Shown here in pieces: positions 1 through 11,747 of a DNA stretch of 64,000 nt; the first letter of the stretch is position 1; each line of letters opens with the position of its first letter. A program made the position numbers and the translations under genes. The notes below the pieces were generated by a model. That model was not told where the DNA came from. It did not search any database and saw only the letters and a program-made list of their open reading frames with translations. The DNA is from Ilyonectria destructans. Taxonomy: Eukaryota > Ascomycota > Sordariomycetes > Hypocreales > Nectriaceae. The DNA is taken from positions 1,302,001 through 1,366,000 of the forward strand of contig JAHEWK010000004.1 of assembly GCA_020740775.1 (NCBI GenBank). The letters are read 5' to 3'.

Positions 1-469
1 TGCTGGCCCGGATGAGCAGATAATTAAGATGTGGCCGGCCAAACTGGAGGGATCCCATCCTCCCCCGCACTACGAAAAGGAAACGTGAGCTTTCATGTAA
101 GTAGTTAATTACGAATCTGGAAACCCCGGGCAAAGCCCACACATGTTGACAAGTATAACGACACCGTCATCTTTAGCCAAGACCTCCATGCCAAGTAAAA
201 ATACCCTATGCTCGCTCTAATCATCCCAAAGACCCATCCCGTTTCCCTGGTTCCCGGTCCCTTCGCAGCGCCTCCCCCAGAGCTCTCATCTGGCCCTGTT
301 CTCCCCTAAGCAAGAAGCTAAAGCCGTAGCACATGGCATGAATCTCGTGTCCTGTATCGTCCATCTGAACTAGAATCTCCCTCCATACACGGCCCCAGTG
401 GCTGCCGACTGTGATTACAAACGTTGACTCACCATCTACCATCTCTACGATACTGACCGATGGTCTCTC
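1..469. other. gene-free left edge, 3' flank of the exportin gene
   Basis: I see no supportable gene. Short open frames exist here, but none has recognisable content. It is most likely the 3' untranslated and terminator region of the minus-strand exportin gene plus flank of a neighbour outside the window. Confidence 0.5.
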
Positions 470-3400
470 TTATCCCTCAAACAGAGCGGACACGCCCTCC
501 AGGGCGGCCTCGGGAGTTACTCCCCTGGGTCCAATTATGCCACCCGACCTGGTGGCCCCAGGCCCGGACGCGGGGTGCTCATTCATGAACTGCTGCGCCA
601 TCTTGCTGCGGTTAGTCCTCTTGGATCGTCCCGAGCCACCAAACCCGCTGCTCTTGGGCAACTTGCCCATCTCCGACACGCTGACACCTTTGAGGTCCTT
701 GAGCAGGTCTAGAACCAGCGCCCGCTGTTGTCGAGTGTGTGCCCCGGGCTTGCTCATGTAGGCCGTGAGCCGGTCCAAGTCGGCGGGGTTCACGTTTGGC
801 AGCGACAATAGCACATCCCTGGGTGTGTTTGAGATGGGGCTATAGTAGACGATGATAGCGGCAATCAGGGCTGCAAGCTCCTTCTGCAACTCTACAAAGT
901 AGGGCTCGTGGAACGACGTAATGCAAGCCTGGAGCACATCCAGACAGATGAACTCTCGGATGGCAGAGGAGATCGCTGAGGGCACCGGGAAGTGGTCGGC
1001 GGGGGCACTATGCTCCTGTCCCTCTTGGTTCTGGGGTGCTGGCTTTGGTAACTGGCCGTCAACGAGGTGGAATTCAGGGACGAGTGAAATGAAGAGTCGC
1101 AGGATCATGCTGCAGCATCGTGTATCTCGCATTCGAATTCCGTGCGTGCAGAAGACGAGCAGGGGCTCCACGACCTCCCGGTGAATCAGGCAGAATCGTC
1201 TCAGAGTTGGATATGACTCCGTCGGCGCATCCTCAGGGGCACCCTGGAATGCTCGCGCCTTGAGCGTGGGCGGGTCTGCACCTTTGTTAGTCCTGACTTC
1301 CACAGAGCGACGATGCGTTACTTACTAGGCTTGGTCGGATCAAGGAAATCCGCCACCATCAGCACCGCCGTGTACGTCACCTGGCGCAGAATACTCTCTG
1401 CCTTCATCTCCTCCTTTAGTCCTGCCTCGCCCTCCGCCGCAATCGTCTGTTGCTGCTCCATCTTGGCCCACTCGCCATTCACCTTGGAATCCATCTGCTG
1501 GAAGCACGATGATAGCAGCTGTGGGAGGAAGTGTTCCCGGTAGTCTACGGGGCAGTCATCGACAAGATATCTGACCAGATTCAGCAGGTTACTCTGCTGA
1601 TGCGTCGAGAGCCAAATCGAGTCGGCAAAGAGTGCCTTGGACAATGGTGCAGAAAGACCCTCGAAGCCGTAGAACTGCATGTCCAGCCTGCTCATGCAGT
1701 AGATAATAGCGTAGGCGGTTTCACGCACGAATCGGACAGACCCACGAATAGTCGATGCAAGTCCCTCGACGGTGTTCTTCTTGTCCATAACGCGAGCGTA
1801 GAAGTCGTCCTTACTCCCTTCGGAAATGCCCGCCTGCCAGAAGCGATCGCTCAGAACCCGGTTGACCACAGGTCGCATCTCGGATGGCAGGCCTGCCCAG
1901 TTATCGGGGTTGTGCGATGCATGCGCGAAGCTGCGCAAAGTATTAGCAAATTTAATGATTGCGAAAACAGTGCAGTAACATACCTCAGAAACTCTAGAAG
2001 GTCTGCAAGGATGTTAGAGAATCCATCCTGCCAGAGGGCGTACGAGGCCTTGAACGCGTCTGACGATTTGTCTAGTCTCTCGACAGAAAATGCGAGGAAG
2101 GACTTGGTAGAACGTAGGGGCAAAAGCTATACCAAGTCAATAAACGAGGCATCGTTGGTTGAAATCACCGTTCCATCCATACCTTCAATCGCTCTTCGAG
2201 CTCGGCCTGGAGGGCGAGACCCTCGGCGTCAAGCTCGTGAGAGCCCCAATCCCGAATCTCGTGTGCTCGTCGGTTTGCCAGATACGCTTGCGCCTTGTCT
2301 AGCCCCAATATCTCGCAAAAGTTCGAGTACGACTTAAGAGCAGTGCGGACATTTTCGGTTTGCCACTGCGCCTTGACAGGATCAATGAACTCGCGCAGTT
2401 TCTGGATCTTTGCTTGAGCATCAACGCTGGTTGCTCGATGACTGGAACTAGTTAGTAGACTGTTCTAGTTAATGAGAATTTGGGAAACCCACATAATGAT
2501 GAAGAGAAAGCTCTTGTATGCAATGGACCGCTTTTCGTCCAGTGTTCCCGAGGACATCATCTCATTCACTCTGTTTTCGATTTGGTCGTATACGCCCTGA
2601 GTCCATCATATTAGTACGAGGTAGGAAAAGGGCACAGGGACACTTCTTACCAAGAGATGATCTGGCATTTCCGATGCCAGTCGCTGCAATTCAACCATGC
2701 TCTCTCCCTGCAAGTCCTTAATGGCATCGTTAAAGGCACGGTACTCTGGCTGGAGAGCGGGCCATGTCAGCAGAATGTGCTCAAGAACCTTCAACATGAA
2801 GGGTGCGTTCTTGTTGAGGGCTGTCGTCGAGAAGTAGACCAAGAGTTGCAAGGTTCGTTTCCTGATCATGGGGTCCTGCGAACAACGCGATCAGCTTGCT
2901 TATCTCGCAATAAATATGGGGACGACGCACCTCGAAGGTCATCTCCAACAGCTTGTTACACCAGGTCTCCAGGTTGGCCTCCAACTCCGCTTTTTGCTGC
3001 TCCTGCATGGTGTTAGCTCGAGTTGTTTGCATACGGCTGGTCCCACATACATATTCTGCAGCGCGATGTCTTCTCCACTTCATGTACCCCTTGAGTGTTG
3101 CCTCAATGACGGTGAACTGAGAGTCGACTCGCAAGACCGGCATTGAGTGCTTAGAGTAAGTTTGTTCTGTTTAATCACATGAGCCGAAATATTCTTCTTG
3201 CAAGGGAGGATTTCATACTGTCCAGCGGCGCCTGCCCGTTATAAAGATGTTGCAGAATGTCTTCTGTCCGACCGAGAATGTGTGATACTGCATCCACAAG
3301 CTTCAATTGCACAATAGCCTCGATGACTTGAGAGCTGTAGCGTCGGTAGTTGCCAAGGAAGGCGTGCCGTTCTGGTATCGTATCTGTATCCTCGAGTAGG

Positions 3401-4854
3401 AACAGGAACGTGGGCTCCTGAGTGTCTTCGGGGAGGTTCTCGTATCGTACCAGTCGCGAGCTGCATATCTCCAGCAGGGGTCCAATCATGGGCGAGACAA
3501 GCTCGCTAGGACCAATTGTTCGGTTGCTGAGAAGTCGTGTCCAGGTGACGAGGACGGGAATGGAAATCATCAAGCTCTGGCTCTGGACGACCTGGACCAG
3601 GAGCTGGAGAAAGTCGTCCCTTGCCGCTTCAGCGGGTAGCTTGGAGAACTTGCGATCGAAGTAGTCACCAAGACAGGATAGCATCTATGATGTTTGTCAG
3701 CACTGGATTAGGCTGGATGAGTCTTTGAACATACCTCGGACAGCTTCTTTAGGGTCTGATACTTGTCCTCGTCGATGTCCTCGGGGTCAACTGCAGCCCA
3801 CTCAAGCAGCCCCTTGCAAAGCTCGACAGATGTGCGCGTGTACATGGGGGCGACCAAGTCTCGGAACTCGTCATCTGTAAAGTTTGTTCGACAGTAGAGA
3901 GCATGGAGCGATTCTAGAGAGGCCTATCGACATGGATTAACTTCTGATCTTCGATCTTTGAGTCCATGGACAGCAATATACCTTCTGGATCGCAATGTGA
4001 GGAGATGCTAGGCCAGCACACATGATGTCGACGCAGTGGGCAGCAGATACCGCTTTGGGAATGGCCCATGGCATGAGGGAGAGGAAGACGGAAAGTCCCT
4101 TGAGGGTGCACGACTTGACCTCCTCGTTGTCTTTCGGGGCCGAGTTGATGCAGTAGTTCAGGAACTCGGACAAACGGCTGAGCCATCCCTCATGACCATG
4201 TCGCACCTCCGGGCCGGGTTGACGGTTGGGGAAAGCCTCGACGAGCACAGCGGTAGGCGTGAAGATCTCGACGCAGGCCTTACTAAGGACCCCTTCTCGC
4301 ATGGCGACGACAGAGTCATCGCCAGTAAAGACTTCGTCTGACAGATTCTCCAGCACAAACATTACGAGCTCCTTGTGAACGGCCGAGTCAGGGATTTGCC
4401 ACAATTGGCATAGCATGGCATCCATATCCATCCATTCGGCACCCCAGCTCCGTTTGGCGACCTCGACCCAGAGCTGGGCCGTCTTGTTCCTAAGATACGA
4501 CGGGTCTTCCCTGGAGACGGACTGGCCGAGCTCCAGGACCCAACGCCGCACGGCATCGGCCTGTTCTTGCGTGTATGAGTTCCACCGATATCTGATCGCA
4601 TGCTCGAGGAGGGAGAGGGCGTAGTGGCGAACGACGGGAGACTGAGCCTTGTCGGAGGCGAGGCTGTAACCTTGCATCGGGGCTTCGGCGATGTCTTTGA
4701 CTTCTTCGAGGAAGGCCTGGGCCTGGCGACGGGCATCGTTGGTCGAGAAGGGGCTGTGGACGACTTCGAGCGCCTGGTGTATCTTGGTCAGGACCTCGGA
4801 GTCTCCGCCATTGCCTGCGGCGGTCGATGGCACCGAGCTGCCGTTAGCGGCCAT
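470..4854 (-). CDS. msn5: Msn5/exportin-5 family karyopherin
   Basis: Importin-beta-superfamily nuclear export receptor that would carry phosphorylated regulators (and possibly RNA) through nuclear pores with Ran-GTP. I read 11 exons on the minus strand: 4854-3982, 3923-3735, 3684-3219, 3166-3051, 3002-2931, 2875-2651, 2596-2493, 2441-2183, 2126-1984, 1930-1326, 1275-470. They join in frame to 1285 codons, close to yeast Msn5 (about 1220). The N-terminal part carries the family pattern of helical repeats (residues [15 protein letters not shown], then [20 protein letters not shown] near residue 70). The C-terminus holds the conserved stretch around [20 protein letters not shown] and then a basic, disordered tail. 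The start at 4854 sits in a good context (ATCATGG); an in-frame ATG 29 codons upstream looks like leader. The exon 8 acceptor is ambiguous by 6 nt. Family assignment is secure; cargo is inference. Confidence 0.92.
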
Positions 4855-5940
4855 GATGGTCGTGGTAGTGAATTCGGAAGATGCTTTGCGAGGAGAAAAG
4901 GAGCGGCAGCGAAGCGTAAAGCGAGGGGACTCTCGATCCACGCAGGCCCTCGAGGTGGATTTACGCGGCGGCGACGGCTACTAAAACCATGGAGGGGTGG
5001 GATCGGTGAAGTTGTTTGCTCGGTGACGGAAACGCCTACGACGGTAGCCGGCAGCTGGAAATTGGCGGCGCGAGAAAACCCGAGACAGATTAGGCAGAGG
5101 CCAAGGGGGAAAAAAAGTAAAAAGCTGCAACACTGGTCTCGGGATCCGTGAGAGCAGGGGCAGTGAGCAAACCTTGCGCGGTGCGGCTAGTAAATGCGGT
5201 GGAAGAATGTAGGAAGGGAAGCTGACGAGATGCGATGAAGGCGCCGGACTGGATTGCAGAGTAGGTGTTTTGGGCTGGGTCGCCTGCTGCTGGGCAAAAA
5301 TTAGGTCGGGGCGCGCCTCAATGCAGAGCCGAAGCGGCAACTGAAGGCCCCAGGCAGTTTCGTCGCGGGGTGGTCCCAGCGCGCTGTGGCACTTGTGGCA
5401 CAGGGGGGCCAGGGGACCGGGGGGCGTGTGTCTTGGGGCGTGGTTCAGTGGACGGGGGCGCTGCAAGGCTGAGGCCAGGGTGATTCATCAGTGGCCCGAT
5501 CAGCGGCCTCGGGGCTTTATCCAGTGGGCTTCAGTGGGCTCCTGGGGTGACCAGCGCGGTAGAGAACCCCGCGCCCTGGATCTTGAGGGGTGCGGAACCG
5601 GTTCCAGCTGGGAAAAGCTCCGATCGATTGGTTCCGGCGCTTCTAGAGACACTCGGGATCGTCATGATGGTTGCCCGGATGAGTCAATCCAGCAGACGGC
5701 CGCCGACGTCAACGTGGCATCCATGGTCCAAAGCCAGCGCAGCCTCATTTACGGATCTGGAGCGACTGATCGGTGAGGGCCTTTGACAAACAGCCCTTAA
5801 CCACGCAACAGGTTAAGGCAGCCACTCGTTGGCCCGGGATCAAGCCACCAGAGATAACAGTTGACAAACAAAAGGGATGGATGGAGCTTCAGCTCCCATC
5901 AAGTTGCCCAATCATGTATATTCTTCCTCTATTTTCCTTT
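4855..5940. promoter_or_regulatory. intergenic: exportin promoter and dph7 3' flank
   Basis: About 1.1 kb between two minus-strand genes. The part next to 4855 must hold the exportin promoter and leader. The part next to 5940 is the dph7 3' flank. Open frames here are short and unrecognised. Confidence 0.5.
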
Positions 5941-7228
5941 TTATCCTTGCGCCACGGGCTCATAATCCCAAACACATAGCAACTTATCGTAGAAGCTGGT
6001 CGATACACATCGCAACCCGTCCCCCTGCCCGCCACGGACATAGTCGCTCCCATAATTCATGCTCTGATGCTCCTCAAATTGCGCTAAGACACTGCACGTC
6101 CAGTTTTGTTCGTCCTGGACCTCCACGTCAACTAGTCGGGCTCCGGCATGCATACAAGACGCCAATATCCGTATCCTGAGACCTCCGTCCCGCTGACTGA
6201 TATTGACCAGGTCCAGCCTCCACACGCCGCCCCCGAGATTTTCCTCCAGCACCAGCTCGACCCGCTTGAGACCATAGGTTTCGTGCAGATCGTGGATAAT
6301 AAAGACACGTAGGTGATCATCGTAGCTTCCCGTCACAACCACCCTTCCCTTATCCTTCACAAAGACTGGGAGTGGCAGTATCGCGGTGACACCGGCTGTA
6401 TGTGTGCCCTTGATCGTGATGGGTGCGTACGGGCTCTCACAGGATAAGACCTCATCAGCTCTGCCTAAGCTATGGGACTGGTAACGAAGCATCGAGTCGT
6501 CTCCGCCACAATACGATGTCACCTCGGCGTCGTGTTTGCTATCATCTGGTGAAGTGGGGGAGAAATTGATGCACCAGGCTTCCAGTGAATTCGCAACACC
6601 TAGATCGATCGAGGAATCTGTAATTCGATGCTCGTCATCTAAAAACAGCAACCTCGCCGCGCCCGTCGAGGTCGTGACTCCTATCACGTTTGCGTCCAGT
6701 GGATGCCAGTTGCATTGTAAAAATAAGACATCTTCGTCGATATCGTCGCATCTGCTGGTTGCAATGTGCTTAAGTGGAGATGCGGCATCCTCCTTTGGGT
6801 CCAACTTGAATACGGCGAGCGTCCCGGTACTTGAAACCACGGCGAGGATGTCATGTTTGTCCGAGGCGGGATGAAAACGGAGATCCAAGATGGCTGATGG
6901 CTGTGAAACTGTTTGCACCAGGGTTCTATAAAGCCATGCATGAGCAAGCTGTTCTGAGGCTGAAAATTAGGAAGTGAATGGAAACTTACAGTTCTGTGCC
7001 CTCGATCCTGTACACTAGAAGGCTTCCATTGCGGCTCTGGGGCGTCTTTGCCGAGTCATCTCCCTCCTCGCCATCACCAGCATCTGTTTGCCCCGCAGTC
7101 TGATCTCGTTCGAGATTGTACGTGCCCACGACAAACAGTTCAGGATGCGCGGGACAGAACTGAATGCAGCTTGGCGGAAGGTCCAAAGTCAGCGAGACCT
7201 TGGAAGAAACGACATTTTGTGAAGCCAT
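5941..7228 (-). CDS. dph7: diphthine methyltransferase Dph7/Rrt2 (WD repeat)
   Basis: WD40-repeat enzyme that demethylates the methylated diphthine intermediate on eEF2, allowing the last amidation step of diphthamide synthesis in the cytosol. Two exons, 7228-6990 and 6925-5941, are separated by a 64-bp GTAAGT...TATAG intron; together they give 407 residues. The product shows beta-propeller blades and the family's C-terminal signature ASCMHAGARLVDV, then EHQSMNYGSD, then STSFYDKLLCVWDYEP. An insertion of acidic and polar residues lies in the first blade (about residues 42-62). The start is the first ATG of the only open frame that joins the second exon in phase. It is divergently arranged with the DUF1917 gene, sharing about 0.7 kb of upstream DNA. 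Confidence 0.92.
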
Positions 7229-7942
7229 CTCTCCTAGGGTGTTTCATCTACGCCCAGGCGCTTCTGATATGTCAATTTTTGTGATGGGATTTTTTTTTGG
7301 GTTGGGAGGGAAGCCAAGCAGCGGTACAGCGGCCCATTGACAGGTGACGGCAGTGCGTGCAACGGGGCAAACGGGTCGGGTGGCTTCCCGTCTGCCGGGG
7401 TCGGTACAGAGCTAAACCACCCCGGACGTGATCCGGGAGACGCGACCGAGTGGTTGTCAGCGGAAGAACGGTTTGGATTTTAAACCAGGTTTAAATCAGG
7501 CTACGGCAGGGCTAATGTTTGACAAACTTAGCCCTTGATTTATTCCTTTCGAGTTCCCGGGGCCGCTGGTGGCTGGGTTGCCCGCTCGAGATACGGCCCC
7601 TGCAACAGCAAGCGCCGAACTTGCTTCTGTCATTTCTAGTGTCGTCCTCCTCTACGGCCTGGTCGGAGCCTCGGAGACCCCAGAACGTGACAATCCCCTG
7701 AGCAAGACCTGAGCAAGGCCTGAGCAACTTCAACTCCAAAAGTTATCGCCGAAATTGACCTAATCATCTCTCACCCTCTCCCCCTCGCCCCGGCAGCATA
7801 TCAGCCATTGTTACTGCGACGAGCACCCACCTTTGCAAGGTAGCCTTGGCACGTTCAGGCTGGGTAAAGGTGCCTAGTCCGGCTGGCCCTTGTCTCGAAT
7901 ACGTGGTTGTAGACTACTCTGAGACCCCTCGATATCATCAAG
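7229..7942. promoter_or_regulatory. shared upstream region of dph7 and the DUF1917 gene
   Basis: A 714-bp divergent intergenic region, so it should contain promoters for both flanking genes. It has an A/T stretch with a run of nine T near 7290 and pyrimidine-rich sequence just before 7943. No specific factor site is claimed. Confidence 0.5.
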
Positions 7943-8997
7943 ATGGAGCTCTCAGATGACTCTGATTTCTATGGTAGCACTTCTCAAACGCAAGAAACAC
8001 TGAGGAGTAGCAAGCTGACCTCCACGCAGGTGACGATGAGACCGTTCTCGGACTACATCGCCGCGTCAATGATTTCGATGCGGAAGCCTGGATTATCCAA
8101 CACCTTGAAACTCCAGGCCGACCACTTCCCCATAAGAGCGTCGTTGTCGACATGTCCCATCTTCACAATCCATATGCAGGAGTTCCCTACGCCTGGCAGA
8201 CCACCGAGACGGTGGATGCATTTCTCCATCGCCTCCCTCCCAAGACCACGGACCAGACCGAGGACGCGCCCTGGATCTTCATATGCAACCCGTTCATTCC
8301 GCGAGTGGAGAAAGCTCTGGCTGAGAGTCAGGCCAGCAAAGGTAACGAGGATGAGGCACCCGAAGAGGAGGGCAGTAGGACTAAACTTGTCATCGACGGG
8401 GGGATGGAGCGGCTTTCACTCGTCACTAGCTTCACTGAGGGCATGAGAAAGGCTCCGAAAGCGGAATCTACACAGAACCGAGAGATCGCCAAGGAGAGGA
8501 AAAGGGCCGTCGAGGATATATTAAGTCTTGCACATGCAGGGAAAGTCAAGGCCGGCAAGGTATGTTTGCACACTAGTAAGGCCCTGTCACTTGACTGACC
8601 GTATCAGTGGATGCTCTTCTGTGCTCCCGCCGAGGTCAATGATGTATGGGAAATCGTGGCCAAAGCCACGGCCAAAAACGAGCTGGGAATCGCTGCCAAG
8701 GTCTTGCCAAGGCCAGTCCTCGAAGATCCGCGAAAGGATCGCCTCATCTGCGTGTATACAAGCGACTTCAAGGACAAAGCTGATGTAGCTCGAGTTCTCC
8801 AGAAGCTTCGAGAGCTCAAGCTGGTTGAGGCCCGGGGACGGCCCATCTATTACAAGCCAGGTAAGTGAGCCAGAGCCATAAGGTAGCAAGACTTGACTGA
8901 CAGTTCAGATATATTCACATATCTTGGCGTAGCTTCTGGTAATCCTTGGGGTTTGAAAGCATCCATCTACAATTCTGTTGGTATCTTCGGACAGTGA
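7943..8997 (+). CDS. DUF1917 (Bles03/UPF0696) family protein
   Basis: Conserved eukaryotic protein of the Bles03/C11orf68 family, which has an eIF4E-like fold; its function is unknown. Four exons: 7943-7973, 8030-8559, 8608-8860, 8909-8997, with introns of 56, 48 and 48 bp, each with good GT-AG borders. The product is 300 residues. The C-terminal half carries the family core: GKWMLFCAPAEVNDVW, then LICVYTSDFKDKADVARVL, then RPIYYKPDIFTYLGV and NPWGLKASIYNS just before the stop. The N-terminal half contains AWIIQH and a disordered Glu-rich insertion. Exon 1 codes only ten complete residues (MELSDDSDFY) plus the first base of the next codon. The frame was checked through all junctions. Confidence 0.88.
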
Positions 8998-9860
8998 AGA
9001 TGAGATGGGCCGGAATAGGTATTCATGGCGGCTAAACGACACAGCGAATAGGAAGCCAATCAGAGAGAGAGCAGAGAGTGTTACGAGACGTACGAGATCT
9101 AAGAATACCCGGACATGTATCCGTGAGCAAATGGGATGATTTGAAAACATATCTCTGTCGTGACTGCAGCGACAACTGAATTGATCTTCGCACTAGTGTA
9201 GGACGAGAAAGCCATAAAGTACATGAACCTAAGAGGTCCGGCAACCTTAATAGAACTACATGTGCAATCCCTTTTTTTAGGTTAAGTTTAACCTCTTTGT
9301 CTCCCATAGTTGCAGAGCCATCGTGAGATAAGCGTTGGGGTAGCGTTTTGCGTTTCGTTCGGTTGCTGTTGAGGGATATTATTCCGCTCATGGTGAGTAG
9401 ATCTTCTGGGAAAGCCGTGGTAGGGCAAGAATTACAAGCTCGAATACGGACGAGTCGGTGCATGACATTATGTGTCGTGTTTTCTGGGCATACTTCAACA
9501 ATCCACCTACTAGCAAAGTGACGCTCATGACCACCCCTCTTCCGAATCCCCTTGGCAATGCCATAAAATAGGCCATGAAGTGACACCATCTGCTTGCCAT
9601 CGCCGGTCTCGGTATACCCCTTATAAAAGAATACCTGAGGAAATTGGTAAAAGATAAAAACATGACATACCAACGCCAACGCCAATATAGTTGTTCCACA
9701 GCCGACATATCGCTCCCTGGTCACCATCCATAAATGCTCCACGCTCGTCCTTCCGTGATACCAACCGTTAAACCCCATAACCAGACCCAGATCCCATACG
9801 TAACCAAAATTCGCCAGGGCCAAGACCCTTGTGGTATAAAAAACCGCAACTGCGCCGAAC
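8998..9860. other. convergent intergenic region
   Basis: About 0.86 kb between the 3' ends of the DUF1917 gene (plus) and naa30 (minus), expected to hold both 3' untranslated regions and terminators. A long minus-strand frame spans it but begins inside naa30 in another frame and looks like chance. Confidence 0.5.
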
Positions 9861-10477
9861 CTAAACCACGTGCCCGTCAAACGAGTCCGGGTCAGCGTCA
9901 ATGTCAGGGACTTTGAGAGGCAGAACCAATCGGTAGGCGCTGTTTCCGTTGAGGTAGTAACGGTGCAACTTCTTGGAGCGGACGAAGCCGAGGCGCTCAT
10001 ACAGGCGCATAGCAGGGATGTTGGTCTCCTCCGTCTCGAGGACAATCTCGTCAGCATTGCGTTTTGTCATGGCATCGAGGGCCTTCTTGACGAGAGCGGT
10101 GGCAATGCCATGTCCGCGGAAAGAGGACGCGACAGCCAGCATGGCTATGTAACCCCGGCGGGTAGGATTGGAGTGCGATGCATGGACTTCCAACTTGCAG
10201 ATAATGACGCCGATAAGGGAGGAGTCTGCTGGGTTCAGGGCCTGGGGCGGGTGAGTGAGAGGCGTGATGCGAGATTCCAAGCCCAACGGGAACGAACCAT
10301 GAAGCAGAGATGGGCCCATTGGCACAGAAAGTAGCGGTAGACATAGATGCTATATGGCTCGCTCAAGTCCTTTGCGATTAGGGTGCGGATGGCAGGGAGA
10401 TAGTCGGCCTCGAGGGCATGCTCGTACTGGACGTAGCGCAACTCGCCGGGTAGGTCGTCGATTTTGGTTATATCCAT
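9861..10477 (-). CDS. naa30: N-alpha-acetyltransferase 30, NatC catalytic subunit (Mak3)
   Basis: GNAT-fold enzyme that acetylates N-terminal methionines followed by bulky hydrophobic residues, working with Naa35 and Naa38 on the ribosome. Two exons, 10477-10298 and 10241-9861, are split by a 56-bp intron (GTTCGT...CCCCAG). The product is 186 residues, near yeast Mak3 (176). Visible features: [18 protein letters not shown] substrate-side segment; [17 protein letters not shown]; acetyl-CoA loop [10 protein letters not shown]; and the ALDAMTK...[35 protein letters not shown] block broken here for length. I chose the ATG at 10477 over the in-frame ATG at 10522, since the extra 15 residues look like leader and the family begins here. 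Confidence 0.93.
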
Positions 10478-11747
10478 GCTGGGTTGGATTCTCCCTGGGG
10501 TTGCGGTTTGATAGGGCTGCACAGTGAGGGTCTTTGGCTGGAGGTGTTGGTCTTTTTGAGGTTGGGGCAGAAGTGGATCTCAGAGCTCCGTTTACGTCTG
10601 CAGCTTGCACTGAGAAAGATAAGTGGTGAGACAGGCCAGACCAGTAGAGGAAACGAGTTGCGGAGTCGACGGTGGTATAGAGCACTAATCGATCTGAAGT
10701 TGGAATACGGGAGGAGAAGTCGAAGATGTGGGTATCGCTGGAGATGTACTGAGGATCGATGGGTTGGTGGTGTTGGTAACCGGTATGACTGATGTGGTGG
10801 CGATTCCTCATGCAAGTCAGTACGGACAAGTCGCCGGGTGGTGGGCGGACGAGCCCGCAGCCTAAGGATGAAGTGGCACGCCGCGCAGGTAGATGCGCTC
10901 AGTGGTCGGCGCAGGCGGGGTTAGCAGCGATTGCGGCGTGCGGCGCGATTGTAGAGAGGGAGGTTGTAGTGGGGGGCAGCACGAGTCCCACGAGTCCCAC
11001 GAGTCACCTCGAGTCACTCCAGTTCCACAGCCAATAAACAGACAGCGCCCTGTGGTGGCTTGCTCAGGGCTGCCGTTCAGCGGGCGGCTGAGCCAAGGCC
11101 TGGACAAGTCGACTCTGTTCAGGGTTACATCCCTCCCAAGCAGCGCTGGACATGTGATGCGGCCACGGCGGCATTGACGGATCCCTGGACGCCAGGCGCG
11201 GCATCCACAGCCAAGCTCCAAGCTGCACGAGCCATTCTCGCCGTTGACGTCAGGTGCCCTGCCTATCAGGCACGGGCAGCATGTCTCTGGCCCAAAATAA
11301 AATAAACCTGCGAGCGGGACGAACAGTGAGATTGCTGCGCGGCCTCGCGAATCCTGCCCTCATGCCACGCCATTGAGGCTCCGGCACTTCGGGTCTTGGA
11401 ACAAGCCGACGTCTCAACCACAGACACCCGCTTTCCCGCGCTCCCTCGCGCCTGCTGTCCGGCCTGAGCTGTGAAGCCCGAATCTCCAACTATTCGCTGT
11501 TACATCTTCCGTAGGTCCCGCCAGGCCGGCGTCTTCGGGACCCGTTTTTCTCTTGCGCGCATCAGCGTCATAGGTGGTCCTAGCTGCTTGCTCAACCTCA
11601 ACGGCGTTTGTCGCTTGTGATTTGTGATCCGCCAGCTCCCTTAAATCTTGGTCCTTCTCAACATTCCGGCTTCCCTCGTTTTCCTCCCTCATCGCTCCTC
11701 AAGGCCTCCAGCGCCCCCCAAGAGGCCCGCCCCTCTAATCCTACACC
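10478..11747. promoter_or_regulatory. divergent promoter region of naa30 and lro1
   Basis: About 1.27 kb between divergent genes. It contains a short direct repeat of a 9-10 bp CACGAGTCC-like unit (about 10979-11005). The right part leads to lro1 as a C/T-rich leader. Short ATG-started frames occur in the lro1 leader (for example ATG CCA CGC CAT TGA near 11361). No regulator site is claimed. Confidence 0.45.

Noticed and set aside
9032..10057. 341-codon minus-strand open frame downstream of naa30
   Set aside because: It begins inside naa30 exon 2 in another frame, has no recognisable domain, and lies over the expected 3' regions of two convergent genes.
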